This document shows positions 1 to 6,259 of a stretch of 7,362 nt of DNA, in pieces. Positions within the stretch are counted from its first letter, which is position 1, and each line of letters starts with the position of its first letter. A program made the translations under genes and the position numbers. The notes under the pieces are model-generated. The model was given only the letters and a program-made list of their open reading frames with translations. It was not told the DNA's origin and ran no database searches. The stretch comes from Bacteroidia bacterium (GTDB lineage Bacteria > Bacteroidota > Bacteroidia > Chitinophagales > Saprospiraceae), in assembly GCA_030431945.1 (NCBI GenBank), contig JAUIIF010000221.1:1-7362 (forward strand), given 5' to 3'.

Positions 1-6
1 CGCGGA

Positions 7-20
7 CGCAGGTGCAAGGG
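7..20 (+). repeat. Extragenic repeat, copy 1 (GCAGGTGC core, edge-truncated)
   Basis: The bases CGCAGGTGCAAGGG are identical to 6107-6120, in front of trpD. The 8-base core GCAGGTGC (8-15) is also present, inverted, at 844-851 and 7277-7284. A GCGG lies just upstream in both this copy and the trpD copy, with a small indel between. The purine-rich side points right, towards yceI. The window starts six bases before the match, so the left boundary is unknown. Confidence 0.55.
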
Positions 21-104
21 ATAAGTCATAGTTCGTCGGCCGAGGCGGGAGCGCAGCGAGCTGGTGATGGCCCTGACACATTGGCGCCGCATGCTGGCGC
101 AAAA

Positions 105-145
105 CAAGAAGACCGACCTGGTACGGTACCGGGTCGGTCTTCTTG
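105..145 (-). terminator. Strong hairpin terminator of yceI
   Basis: A perfect 14-bp stem pairs 105-118 with 132-145. It can extend through one G-U pair (119/131) and four more pairs (120-123 with 127-130), leaving a three-base loop. Read on the minus strand it lies 40 bases past the yceI stop and runs into TTCTTGTTTT, a T-rich tract typical of intrinsic termination. On the plus strand the exit sequence is less T-rich, so the main direction is assigned to yceI. It could also stop a convergent gene lying to the left of the window. Confidence 0.75.
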
Positions 146-152
146 TGTACAA

Positions 153-172
153 CAGCGGCCGGGAGGCCGCTG
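153..172 (-). other. GC-rich hairpin just after the yceI stop
   Basis: CAGCGGCC (153-160) pairs perfectly with GGCCGCTG (165-172) around a four-base loop. It lies 12 bases past the yceI stop on the minus strand, and no T-tract follows it. The structure therefore looks like a 3'-end stabilising or pausing hairpin in tandem with the terminator at 105-145, rather than a terminator on its own. The role is inferred from position only. Confidence 0.5.
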
Positions 173-184
173 GATGCCGTGTGA

Positions 185-757
185 CTATTTCTTGGTCACG
201 AGCTTGATGCCGAGGTCAAATTCGTCGTAGATCGTCTTATCACCGAGGTTGTCGATGAAAGAGCCGGAGCCGTAGCGTACGTCGAAGTCGGTACGGTCAA
301 GTTTGAGATCAGCCGTAGCGGTGTAGACGCCGTCTGCCTCGGTAACCTTAGCGTTGAACTTGATGGTTTCGGTGCTTTCCTTGATGGTGATGTCACCCGT
401 AATGCGGTAGTCACCCGGGGTACCACGGCTTACCACTTTAGTGATCTGAAAAGTGGCCGTTGGGTAGTTTTCCACACCGAAGAAGTCAGCGCTCTTCAGG
501 TGGCCTTCGAGTTTTTCCGCCATGCCACCGGAGATGTCCGTGGCCTTGATAGTCGGCATATCGATGGAGAAAGAACCACCGGTAAGCATACCGTCGGTGA
601 ACTCAAGGCTTCCGTCCTTTACGGAGATGGTGCCTTCGTGGCTACCGGTAACTTTGTACCCTTTCCAGATAACCTGGCTGGCATCAGTGTCAACGGAAAC
701 CGCCATGGTAGTGGCCAGGAAAAGCGTGGTCGTAAGAAGTAAGAGTGACTTAAACAT
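185..757 (-). CDS. YceI family exported lipid-binding protein
   Basis: A 190-residue protein, close to the usual YceI length of about 190. Residues 1-19 form a signal peptide (MFKSLLLLTTTLFLATTMA) with a likely cut after Ala19, so it should be periplasmic. The mature part shows YceI hallmarks: an early DASQVIWKGYKVTGSHEG strand, the HLKSADFFGVENYPTATF block in the middle, and LDRTDFDVRYGSGSF near the C-terminus. YceI proteins fold as an extended lipocalin-like barrel and bind polyisoprenoid or other long lipids; the ligand here cannot be read from sequence. The start at 757 is preferred because the signal peptide begins there; the upstream bases are AT-rich with no Shine-Dalgarno, as is common in Bacteroidota. 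The gene stands alone, diverges from the TPR gene, and ends in two hairpins. It is sure at family level, but specific function is unknown. Confidence 0.93.
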   Translation of the reverse strand: MFKSLLLLTTTLFLATTMAVSVDTDASQVIWKGYKVTGSHEGTISVKDGSLEFTDGMLTGGSFSIDMPTIKATDISGGMAEKLEGHLKSADFFGVENYPTATFQITKVVSRGTPGDYRITGDITIKESTETIKFNAKVTEADGVYTATADLKLDRTDFDVRYGSGSFIDNLGDKTIYDEFDLGIKLVTKK

Positions 758-821
758 GATAAAGTTGTTTATTGATGGTTAATTGTTCCTTCCGGAGGAG
801 ATGACGGGGCTACCCGGGTCA

Positions 822-860
822 CCGGCTCCCCTACCCTCCTCGGGCACCTGCGGCCGCGCC
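822..860 (-). repeat. Extragenic repeat, copy 2
   Basis: On the plus strand this reads CCGGCTC, then 15 pyrimidine-rich bases, then GCACCTGCGGCCGCGCC (844-860). The same 7-base and 17-base blocks occur at exactly the same spacing at 7255-7293, past trpD; the 15-base middle is diverged but again pyrimidine-rich. The 17-base block contains GCGGCCGC, an 8-bp palindrome. The core is in inverted orientation to copy 1, so copies 1 and 2 face each other across yceI. If yceI starts at the candidate promoter, this copy would lie in its 5' leader. Confidence 0.7.
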
Positions 861-870
861 CGACTGCTGC

Positions 871-878
871 CAAAGGTA
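871..878 (-). promoter_or_regulatory. Candidate -7 box (TACCTTTG) for yceI
   Basis: On the minus strand the bases read TACCTTTG, an exact match to the Bacteroidota -7 consensus TAnnTTTG. It lies 113 bases upstream of the yceI start and would give a leader of about 100 bases crossing repeat copy 2. A matching -33 TTG is not evident at the expected distance, so the call rests on one half of the promoter only. An 8-base degenerate motif of this kind can occur by chance. Confidence 0.3.
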
Positions 879-903
879 AGCAGCAGCCACACCCGCAGAA
901 TTA

Positions 904-917
904 GATGTATATACATC
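904..917. promoter_or_regulatory. Perfect 14-bp palindrome, candidate operator
   Basis: GATGTATATACATC is its own reverse complement over all 14 bases. It lies in the spacer between two divergent genes, 146 bases from the yceI start and 205 bases from the TPR start, next to the candidate yceI -7 box. That position suits a dimeric regulator acting on one or both genes. No regulator gene is in the window, and the identity of any binder is unknown. Confidence 0.35.
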
Positions 918-1122
918 ATATCCCGTTACATGGTTTATGCTTTTGCGAAAAAAAGTGAACAAATAGGTAAAAATGTACGATTGAGGGGCAGCGGCGTACT
1001 AAACGGGCCTATTTTTAGCGTTAGCCGAGCAGGTATTAACGTTAACAACTAACCGTTATCTTGCCGCCCCTACGGGTGAGGTTTTCACCTTGGTACCTTC
1101 GTTTTACAACTGAATACCCACT

Positions 1123-4100
1123 ATGCCACAGCTTTTTTCTCCGGCTTATCGTGCTTTACTCCCGATCTTAACTGCACTGCTCTTACTGCCCACGTCCTGG
1201 CTGTCCGGTCAGGCAACCACTGTTTACACGGACGCCTGGCGTACGTACAAGCAAGCGGAAGCCGACTATCAGGACAACCTCCTGGCTAAAGCCCAGCGGG
1301 AGTACGCTGAGGTGATCGAAATGCTCCTGCCCCTTCACCAGCCGGAGGCGGAGCTTCTGCGCCAGAAAGCCGAGCTCAACCAGGCAAAAATTGCCGTACG
1401 CCTGGGCAAGGCGGAGGGCGAAAAGCTCATTCTCGACTTCGTGCGCCGGTACCAGCCTGACCCGGTGGCCAATGAGGCCTTGCTGGAAATTGCCAACTAC
1501 TACTTCAATGAAAACGAGCTGGACAAAGCCGTGGAGTACTACAAACGCGTTCCCGCCGAGCTGCTCAGCCCGGAGCAACGCGGAGAGCTGAACTTCCGGC
1601 TGGGCTACGCCAGCTTTGTCAACAAGAAATTCCCCGAGGCAAAGCGCTATTTCCAGTTCAGCAAGAGTACCCAGGGAGAGTTTTATTACCCGACCAACTA
1701 CTACCTCGGGATAATTTATTTCTTCGAAGGGAATTATGATGCTGCTGTAAGTCAGTTTAAAATTGCCGAAAAAAGCCCGAAGTACGACGATTACATTCCC
1801 TACTACCTGACGCAGATTTTCTTTGCGCAGCGGCGGTACGACGAACTGATTGCCTACGCTGCTCCGATCCTGGGCTCCAACAGCCGGATCAAGAATGCCA
1901 AGGAGATGAGCCAACTGCTCGGTCAGGCGTATTTTGAGAAGGGCGACTTTGCCCGTGCCCGTCCGTTGCTGGAAACTTACGCCCGGAACAATCGGCAGAT
2001 GGAAGAAGAACAACTTTATCAGTTGGCCTTCACGCAATATAAATTAGGAGACATGGAGGCTGCCGGCTCCACCTTCCGGGAACTTGCGGCCCAGAACAGC
2101 CTCGTCGGTCAGTCATCAAGTTACTACCTGGGAGACATTGAGCTGCGGAACGGAAACGGTAATGCGGCGCGGACGGCCTTCGGCACGGCCTCCCGCATGA
2201 CGTTTGACCCCGCCCTGCAGCAGGAAGCCCTCTTTAATTACGCAAAGCTCAGCTACGAGCTGGGTTACCCGGCGGATGCCATCACTGCCATTCAAAGTAT
2301 TCAACCCAGCAGCCAGTATTACCTGCAGGGGCAGGAGTTGCTCGGTGATGTCTTTGCCACGACGGAAGACTACCAGCGGGCGCTGGACCTCCTGGAACGG
2401 ATGCCCAACCGCAGCCCGCGCCTGGAGGAAGCCTACCAACGAGCGGCTTTCAGCCGCGGGCTGGAGCTGATGAATAACGGAGACGAGTTACAGGCGAAAG
2501 CGCTGCTGGAAAAAAGCCTGCTGCGGCCCGTTAACTCCAGCTACCGGGCCCAGGCCCTATACTGGTTGGCCGACCTGGCTAACCGCCAGGAAGACTACAC
2601 CACGTCCATTAACCTAACCAATCAGTTCCTCACCCTGGCCCGTGGGGTACAAGGGTTACCGCCCCAGTCTTCCCTCTATACCGGCAATTATCTGCAGGGC
2701 TATAACTACCTCAAGCAGAAAAACCACGCGGCCTCACTCGACTATTTCACCGCGGCCGTGGAGGGCATCGAACGCAACCTTCCCTACATTACCGATGCTG
2801 ACGTGAGAGAGCGGGTACTTGGTGACGCCGTACTGCGCGCGGGGGATGCTTACTTCAGCCGTAACCAGTATGACCAGGCGGCACGCTTTTACGACGATGC
2901 CATCCAGCGCAGAACGAGTGGGTTTGTCTACGCCCTGTACCAGAAGGCAGTCATTGAAGGATTGCGCGGGCGCACGGCCAATAAAGTGCTCAACCTGGAG
3001 CAGCTGGTGCAGCAGTACCCCCGTAGTGAGTACGCTGATGATGCCTTATTTGAGCTGGCGGCAGCCTATCAGGAGCTGAACCGGCCTCAGGAGGCCCTGG
3101 CGCCTTTGCGGACCATTGTCAGTGACTACAAACAGAATTCTCCGCTCGTTAATCAAAGCCTGCTCAACCTGGGTCTGATCAGCTTCAACCTGGGCAACCA
3201 GGAAGCGGCCATTAACTACTACAAACAGGTCTTCAGTAATAACCCGACGGCGGAAGAGTCCGAGCGGGCCAAAGAAAACCTCCGGGAAATCTACGTGGAC
3301 AAAATGGGACGCCCGGACCTGTTCTTCCAGTTCTTTGAGACCCTGCCGGGCCAGGAAGTGGACGCTGACGGCCGGGAAGCCATTACCTTTCAGGCAGCCC
3401 GAAATCAGTACGACAACGGCAATTACGACCGGGCGGCTACGGCCCTGACGGATTACCTGCGGCAGTATCCCAATACGCCAAATGCCCTGGCGGCAACCTT
3501 CTTCCGCGGCGACAGTTACGTCGCCCTGCAACGCTACAACGAAGCGCTGACTGATTTCGAACGGGTAGCCAACGCCGGCCCGAGCGGCTACTACCTGCCC
3601 GCCCTCAACAAAGGCAGTCTGATTGCCTACCGCCACGTCAAAGATTACAACCGGGCCGTGCGGCTCTTCTCGCAGTTGGAGCAGGCGGCCCCTTCAGAAG
3701 ACATTCGCCTGGACGCACAGGTCGGCGTCATGCAGTCCGCTTACCAGCTCAATGATCAGCGAACAGTGGAGGACTACGCCAACAAAGTAGCTGCCAACCC
3801 CTCAGCAGCCGCCAACCAGCGGATGACGGCCAACTTTTACGTTGGAAAAATTGCCTACGACCGCCGGGACTACCGGGCGGCCCTGCCGGCGCTCAACCAG
3901 GTAATTGCCAACTCTGATGATGAGCGGACCGCAGAGGCCCGCTACCTGCGCGCCAACATCGCTTATCTGCAGGGGGAGCTGGACAAAGCCGTAGACCTCA
4001 GCCTGGAAGCGAACCGGGAAAGCTCCGGGTACCCGTACTGGGTGGCTAAGACCGTCCTGGTACTTTCGGATGCCCTGAAAGATCGTGGTGGTGATGACCT

Positions 4101-4281
4101 CTACAACTCCCGGGCAGCCCTGGAGGCACTACTGGAAAATTACAACGGAGACGCTGCCATCATTGCGGAGGCACAGCAGCGGCTGGCCGTAGTTAACAAC
4201 CTGATCAACGCGGGCAGCCGCATTAATAATTCACCGACCAACACCAACCGGTTTGAAATCGATAATGGCGGAGGGGAATAG
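1123..4281 (+). CDS. Large exported TPR protein, Bacteroidota envelope type
   Basis: A 1052-residue protein with a signal peptide (residues 1-31, likely cut after SGQA) followed almost entirely by tetratricopeptide-like helical repeats. Clear units include about residues 118-145 (EALLEIANYYFNENELDKAV), then LNFRLGYASFVNKKFPEAKRYF, YLGIIYFFEGNYDAAVSQF and LLGQAYFEKGDFARARPLL; further copies run to about residue 990. There is no transmembrane helix after the signal and no catalytic motif, so a periplasmic scaffold is the likeliest role. The order and wording of the repeats resemble the roughly 1000-residue TPR protein of Flavobacteriia that is encoded next to a beta-barrel protein, as here. The C-terminus is polar (Asn/Gly-rich). 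The start at 1123 is chosen because the signal peptide begins there; no Shine-Dalgarno is visible. The exact function and partners are not established. Confidence 0.9.
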   Translation: MPQLFSPAYRALLPILTALLLLPTSWLSGQATTVYTDAWRTYKQAEADYQDNLLAKAQREYAEVIEMLLPLHQPEAELLRQKAELNQAKIAVRLGKAEGEKLILDFVRRYQPDPVANEALLEIANYYFNENELDKAVEYYKRVPAELLSPEQRGELNFRLGYASFVNKKFPEAKRYFQFSKSTQGEFYYPTNYYLGIIYFFEGNYDAAVSQFKIAEKSPKYDDYIPYYLTQIFFAQRRYDELIAYAAPILGSNSRIKNAKEMSQLLGQAYFEKGDFARARPLLETYARNNRQMEEEQLYQLAFTQYKLGDMEAAGSTFRELAAQNSLVGQSSSYYLGDIELRNGNGNAARTAFGTASRMTFDPALQQEALFNYAKLSYELGYPADAITAIQSIQPSSQYYLQGQELLGDVFATTEDYQRALDLLERMPNRSPRLEEAYQRAAFSRGLELMNNGDELQAKALLEKSLLRPVNSSYRAQALYWLADLANRQEDYTTSINLTNQFLTLARGVQGLPPQSSLYTGNYLQGYNYLKQKNHAASLDYFTAAVEGIERNLPYITDADVRERVLGDAVLRAGDAYFSRNQYDQAARFYDDAIQRRTSGFVYALYQKAVIEGLRGRTANKVLNLEQLVQQYPRSEYADDALFELAAAYQELNRPQEALAPLRTIVSDYKQNSPLVNQSLLNLGLISFNLGNQEAAINYYKQVFSNNPTAEESERAKENLREIYVDKMGRPDLFFQFFETLPGQEVDADGREAITFQAARNQYDNGNYDRAATALTDYLRQYPNTPNALAATFFRGDSYVALQRYNEALTDFERVANAGPSGYYLPALNKGSLIAYRHVKDYNRAVRLFSQLEQAAPSEDIRLDAQVGVMQSAYQLNDQRTVEDYANKVAANPSAAANQRMTANFYVGKIAYDRRDYRAALPALNQVIANSDDERTAEARYLRANIAYLQGELDKAVDLSLEANRESSGYPYWVAKTVLVLSDALKDRGGDDLYNSRAALEALLENYNGDAAIIAEAQQRLAVVNNLINAGSRINNSPTNTNRFEIDNGGGE

Positions 4282-4378
4282 CGCCTGCGGCAGCCGCCAG
4301 CGACTAAAATTGCCGGCCCTGATCCGCAAGCCGTTACTCATCTCCTTCTTTTCCCTCCAGCCTAAGCAATCATTTTTT

Positions 4379-6016
4379 ATGTTTCGTCAATTTCTCTACA
4401 TCTGCGGTTTGATTATTGCCGCCTCCACCTGCCTGTCTGCCCAAACGGACCTGGACGATAATTCAGTGACCGTTGTCTCCAATTTTGAAGCCCGGTTGAC
4501 GGAAGCCAGCCGCATCAGGGTTACCGGAGTTACCCCGCCCGCAGACACCAACCGCCGTCGTTTACAGTACCTGGTCGTTGACCGGCCCATTGCCATCGAG
4601 TACCCGGCCCCCGTTATTCGCCCCCGTGGGGTGGCCCGGGATAAAACCCCGGAAAGTAAGAATGGCTACGTGGCCATCGGCGCCGGTTTTCCCGGCGCCC
4701 TCTACGGTGACCTGAGCTACGACCTCAGTGCCGTAGAAAATGCAGACCTGGGTATTTTTGCCCGCCACCACAGTTTCAACAACAACGGTAAGGTGGAAAA
4801 TCAAAAATCCAGCGACACCGAATTCGGGGTGGAAGGCACCTACCTTTTTGACCAGGGCTTTGCCGTCGGTGGAGGAGCAAAGTATACGAGTCAGAGCCGC
4901 TACTACTACGGCTACAACTTTCCGGAAGTAGAAACGGACTCAATTCCCAGTTTTACTGATGATCAGGTACGGCAGCGTTTCAACATTTTCGATGTCCACG
5001 GGGAAATCTTCAATGGCGTCCGTACGGAAGCGGACTTTGACTACAAGGCCGGTCTTGCCCTTTACCTCATGGATGGTAACCCCGCCGTACGGGAAACCGG
5101 AATTGACCTGAACATCCAGGCCACCAAGTGGATTTCGGATAAGCAACCACTTGACTTTAAACTGCGAACGGATTTCACCACGTACAAGGACACCAGTACC
5201 CAGAACCTGAACAACATTTACTTCAGCCCCAGCTACACGACCAGCATCGCCGGCCGGTACCGCCTGAAAATCGGGGTTAACCTGACCAGTCAGGATGATG
5301 ACTTTGATGTTTTCCCGGACGTGAGCCTCAGCGCCCCGGTCATTGACGGCCTGCTCTCCGCCTTCCTCGGGGCTGAGGGTAGTTTGCAGAAAAACAACCT
5401 GCGTAGCCTGAGTGGATACAACCCCTGGGTGCGTACGCGCCTCCGCATCCGCAACTCCGAATACACCCGCCTCTACGGCGGGGTGGAAGGCACCATTTCC
5501 GGCATCTCCTACCGGGCGGAAGCCAGCTACAAGATTGTGGACAACCTGGCCACCTACGTACTGGATCGCCGCACCGCCATCCCGCAATTCCAGGTGGTCT
5601 ACGACGATGGCAACATCTTTACGTTGCAGGGGTCGGGCACCATGGAACTCATCAAAGACCTGAAGTTTAACGCCACGGTTGCCCAGCGCTTCTACAGCCT
5701 GGAAAATCAGGAAAAAGCCTGGCACCTGCCCAGCTTCAGCCTGACTGCCGGTGCCAACTACAAACTGGAAAAGCAGAACGCCACCATCGGTGCTGATTTC
5801 TACATGGAAAATGGCTTACCGTACCGGGACAGTGAAGGCACTGCCCAGAACCTGAGCCCGCTGCTCGATTTCAACCTGAACGGCGAATACAACTTCAGTG
5901 AGAATTTCGGTGCCTGGATCCAGGTGAACAACCTGCTGGGAAACAACCGGGAGCGGTTTGTGCAGTACCCCATGATTGGCGTCAACCTGCTGGTGGGCGT
6001 AAGTGCTAAATTTTAG
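4379..6016 (+). CDS. Outer-membrane beta-barrel protein paired with the TPR protein
   Basis: A 545-residue protein from the start at 4379. An in-frame ATG at 4253 would overlap the TPR gene and add 42 residues ahead of a clean signal peptide (MFRQFLYICGLIIAASTCLS, cut before Gln22), so it is rejected. Residues 24-90 are a soluble N-terminal stretch including DDNSVTVVSNFEARLTEASR. From about residue 97 (YVAIGAGFPGALYGDLSYDL) alternating polar/hydrophobic strands rich in Gly and Tyr run to a terminal Phe, as in outer-membrane barrels. It resembles the flavobacterial proteins often auto-labelled TonB-dependent receptor that follow the TPR gene. I see no TonB box or plug, and the length is short for a true receptor, so I do not use that name. 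It probably forms an operon with the TPR gene, 97 bases upstream. Substrate and role are unknown. Confidence 0.85.
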   Translation: MFRQFLYICGLIIAASTCLSAQTDLDDNSVTVVSNFEARLTEASRIRVTGVTPPADTNRRRLQYLVVDRPIAIEYPAPVIRPRGVARDKTPESKNGYVAIGAGFPGALYGDLSYDLSAVENADLGIFARHHSFNNNGKVENQKSSDTEFGVEGTYLFDQGFAVGGGAKYTSQSRYYYGYNFPEVETDSIPSFTDDQVRQRFNIFDVHGEIFNGVRTEADFDYKAGLALYLMDGNPAVRETGIDLNIQATKWISDKQPLDFKLRTDFTTYKDTSTQNLNNIYFSPSYTTSIAGRYRLKIGVNLTSQDDDFDVFPDVSLSAPVIDGLLSAFLGAEGSLQKNNLRSLSGYNPWVRTRLRIRNSEYTRLYGGVEGTISGISYRAEASYKIVDNLATYVLDRRTAIPQFQVVYDDGNIFTLQGSGTMELIKDLKFNATVAQRFYSLENQEKAWHLPSFSLTAGANYKLEKQNATIGADFYMENGLPYRDSEGTAQNLSPLLDFNLNGEYNFSENFGAWIQVNNLLGNNRERFVQYPMIGVNLLVGVSAKF

Positions 6017-6043
6017 CAGCGTTTGCGGGAGCTTATCCATTAC

Positions 6044-6081
6044 GTAATTACCGGGTAATTCTGCGGGGAATGCCGGTAATT
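6044..6081 (+). promoter_or_regulatory. Phased GTAATT repeats upstream of trpD
   Basis: GTAATT occurs at 6044-6049, 6055-6060 and 6076-6081. The start-to-start distances are 11 and 21 bases, close to one and two helical turns. The first copy is part of the palindrome ATTACGTAAT (6039-6048), and an inverted AATTAC at 6046-6051 pairs with the second copy around a three-base loop. The block lies between the barrel stop and trpD, 179 bases before the trpD start. It could be an operator or an AT-rich promoter element; no bound protein can be named. Confidence 0.3.
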
Positions 6082-6106
6082 GCCCGCGTCATTCCGGGCG
6101 GCGGTG

Positions 6107-6133
6107 CGCAGGTGCAAGGGAAGGAACGGGGAG
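6107..6133 (+). repeat. Extragenic repeat, copy 3
   Basis: CGCAGGTGCAAGGG (6107-6120) equals copy 1 exactly. As in copies 2 and 4 read in the same orientation, the GCAGGTGC core is followed by 15 purine-rich bases and then GAG at the same distance, although the remaining four bases of that distal motif differ. The copy lies in the trpD leader region, 126 bases before the trpD start after its right end, with its purine-rich side pointing towards trpD. Confidence 0.55.
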
Positions 6134-6259
6134 AGCAGACCGGGCGTGATTGGTCTTACCTTAGGCTTTTGGCCCCACGGAGGGAAGGAAGAAATTCTAC
6201 CCCACATTGCGGCAGTGATAATTACCTCCAGACGGAAGAACTACGCTACCTTCGCTCCC

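Larger units (their letters stand above)
1..184. other. Gene-free 3' flank of yceI at the window edge
   Basis: No reading frame here looks like a real protein. The frame running from the left edge into the yceI region is antisense to yceI and is low-complexity. Two plus-strand frames entering from the edge stop within the first 31 bases (at 22-24 and 29-31), so the tail of a convergent gene cannot be excluded, but there is too little sequence to tell. The stretch contains a repeat copy (7-20) and two hairpins (105-145 and 153-172). A weak 5-bp inverted repeat (84-88 with 96-100) lies beyond the large hairpin. Confidence 0.6.
758..1122. other. Divergent intergenic region between yceI and the TPR gene
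   Basis: 365 bases without a convincing gene. It must hold promoters for both flanking genes. Visible elements are a repeat copy (822-860), a candidate minus-strand -7 box (871-878), a 14-bp perfect palindrome (904-917), the 10-bp palindrome TTAACGTTAA (1036-1045) and a small hairpin in the presumed leader of the TPR gene (1075-1079 with 1085-1089). I found no exact TAnnTTTG box on the plus strand; TATTTTTA near 1010 and TACCTTCG at 1094-1101 are each one base off and not well placed. Confidence 0.6.

Noticed and set aside
779..916. 45-residue minus-strand frame with a hydrophobic N-terminus (MYIHLILRVWLLLTFGSSRA) just upstream of yceI
   Set aside because: Its second half is made by repeat copy 2, whose frame also gives ARPQV at copy 4 without a comparable N-terminus. 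Its ATG falls inside the palindrome, and no family is recognisable. The nucleotide repeat explains it better than a peptide.
936..945. TATGCTTTTG as a plus-strand -7 box for the TPR gene, with a near-identical TAGGCTTTTG at 6162-6171 before trpD
   Set aside because: Both have extra bases compared with TAnnTTTG, and neither has a TTG at a suitable -33 distance.
1183..2037. 284-codon minus-strand open frame opposite the TPR gene
   Set aside because: It is a shadow of the TPR gene: the plus frame has a signal peptide and clear TPR repeats, while the antisense product has no recognisable domain.
4253..4378. 42-codon upstream extension of the barrel gene overlapping the TPR stop
   Set aside because: It would bury a well-formed signal peptide that starts at 4379.
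4940..5725. 261-codon minus-strand open frame opposite the barrel gene
   Set aside because: It is antisense to a convincing beta-barrel and shows no domain of its own.
5722..5729. A further GCACCTGC core
   Set aside because: It is inside the barrel coding sequence (His-Leu codons) and lacks both flanking blocks of the repeat, so it is a chance match.
6080..6259. 60-codon in-frame N-terminal extension of trpD
   Set aside because: It is basic, unlike any TrpD N-terminus, and spans repeat copy 3. MKTELNQLY at 6260 matches the family start.
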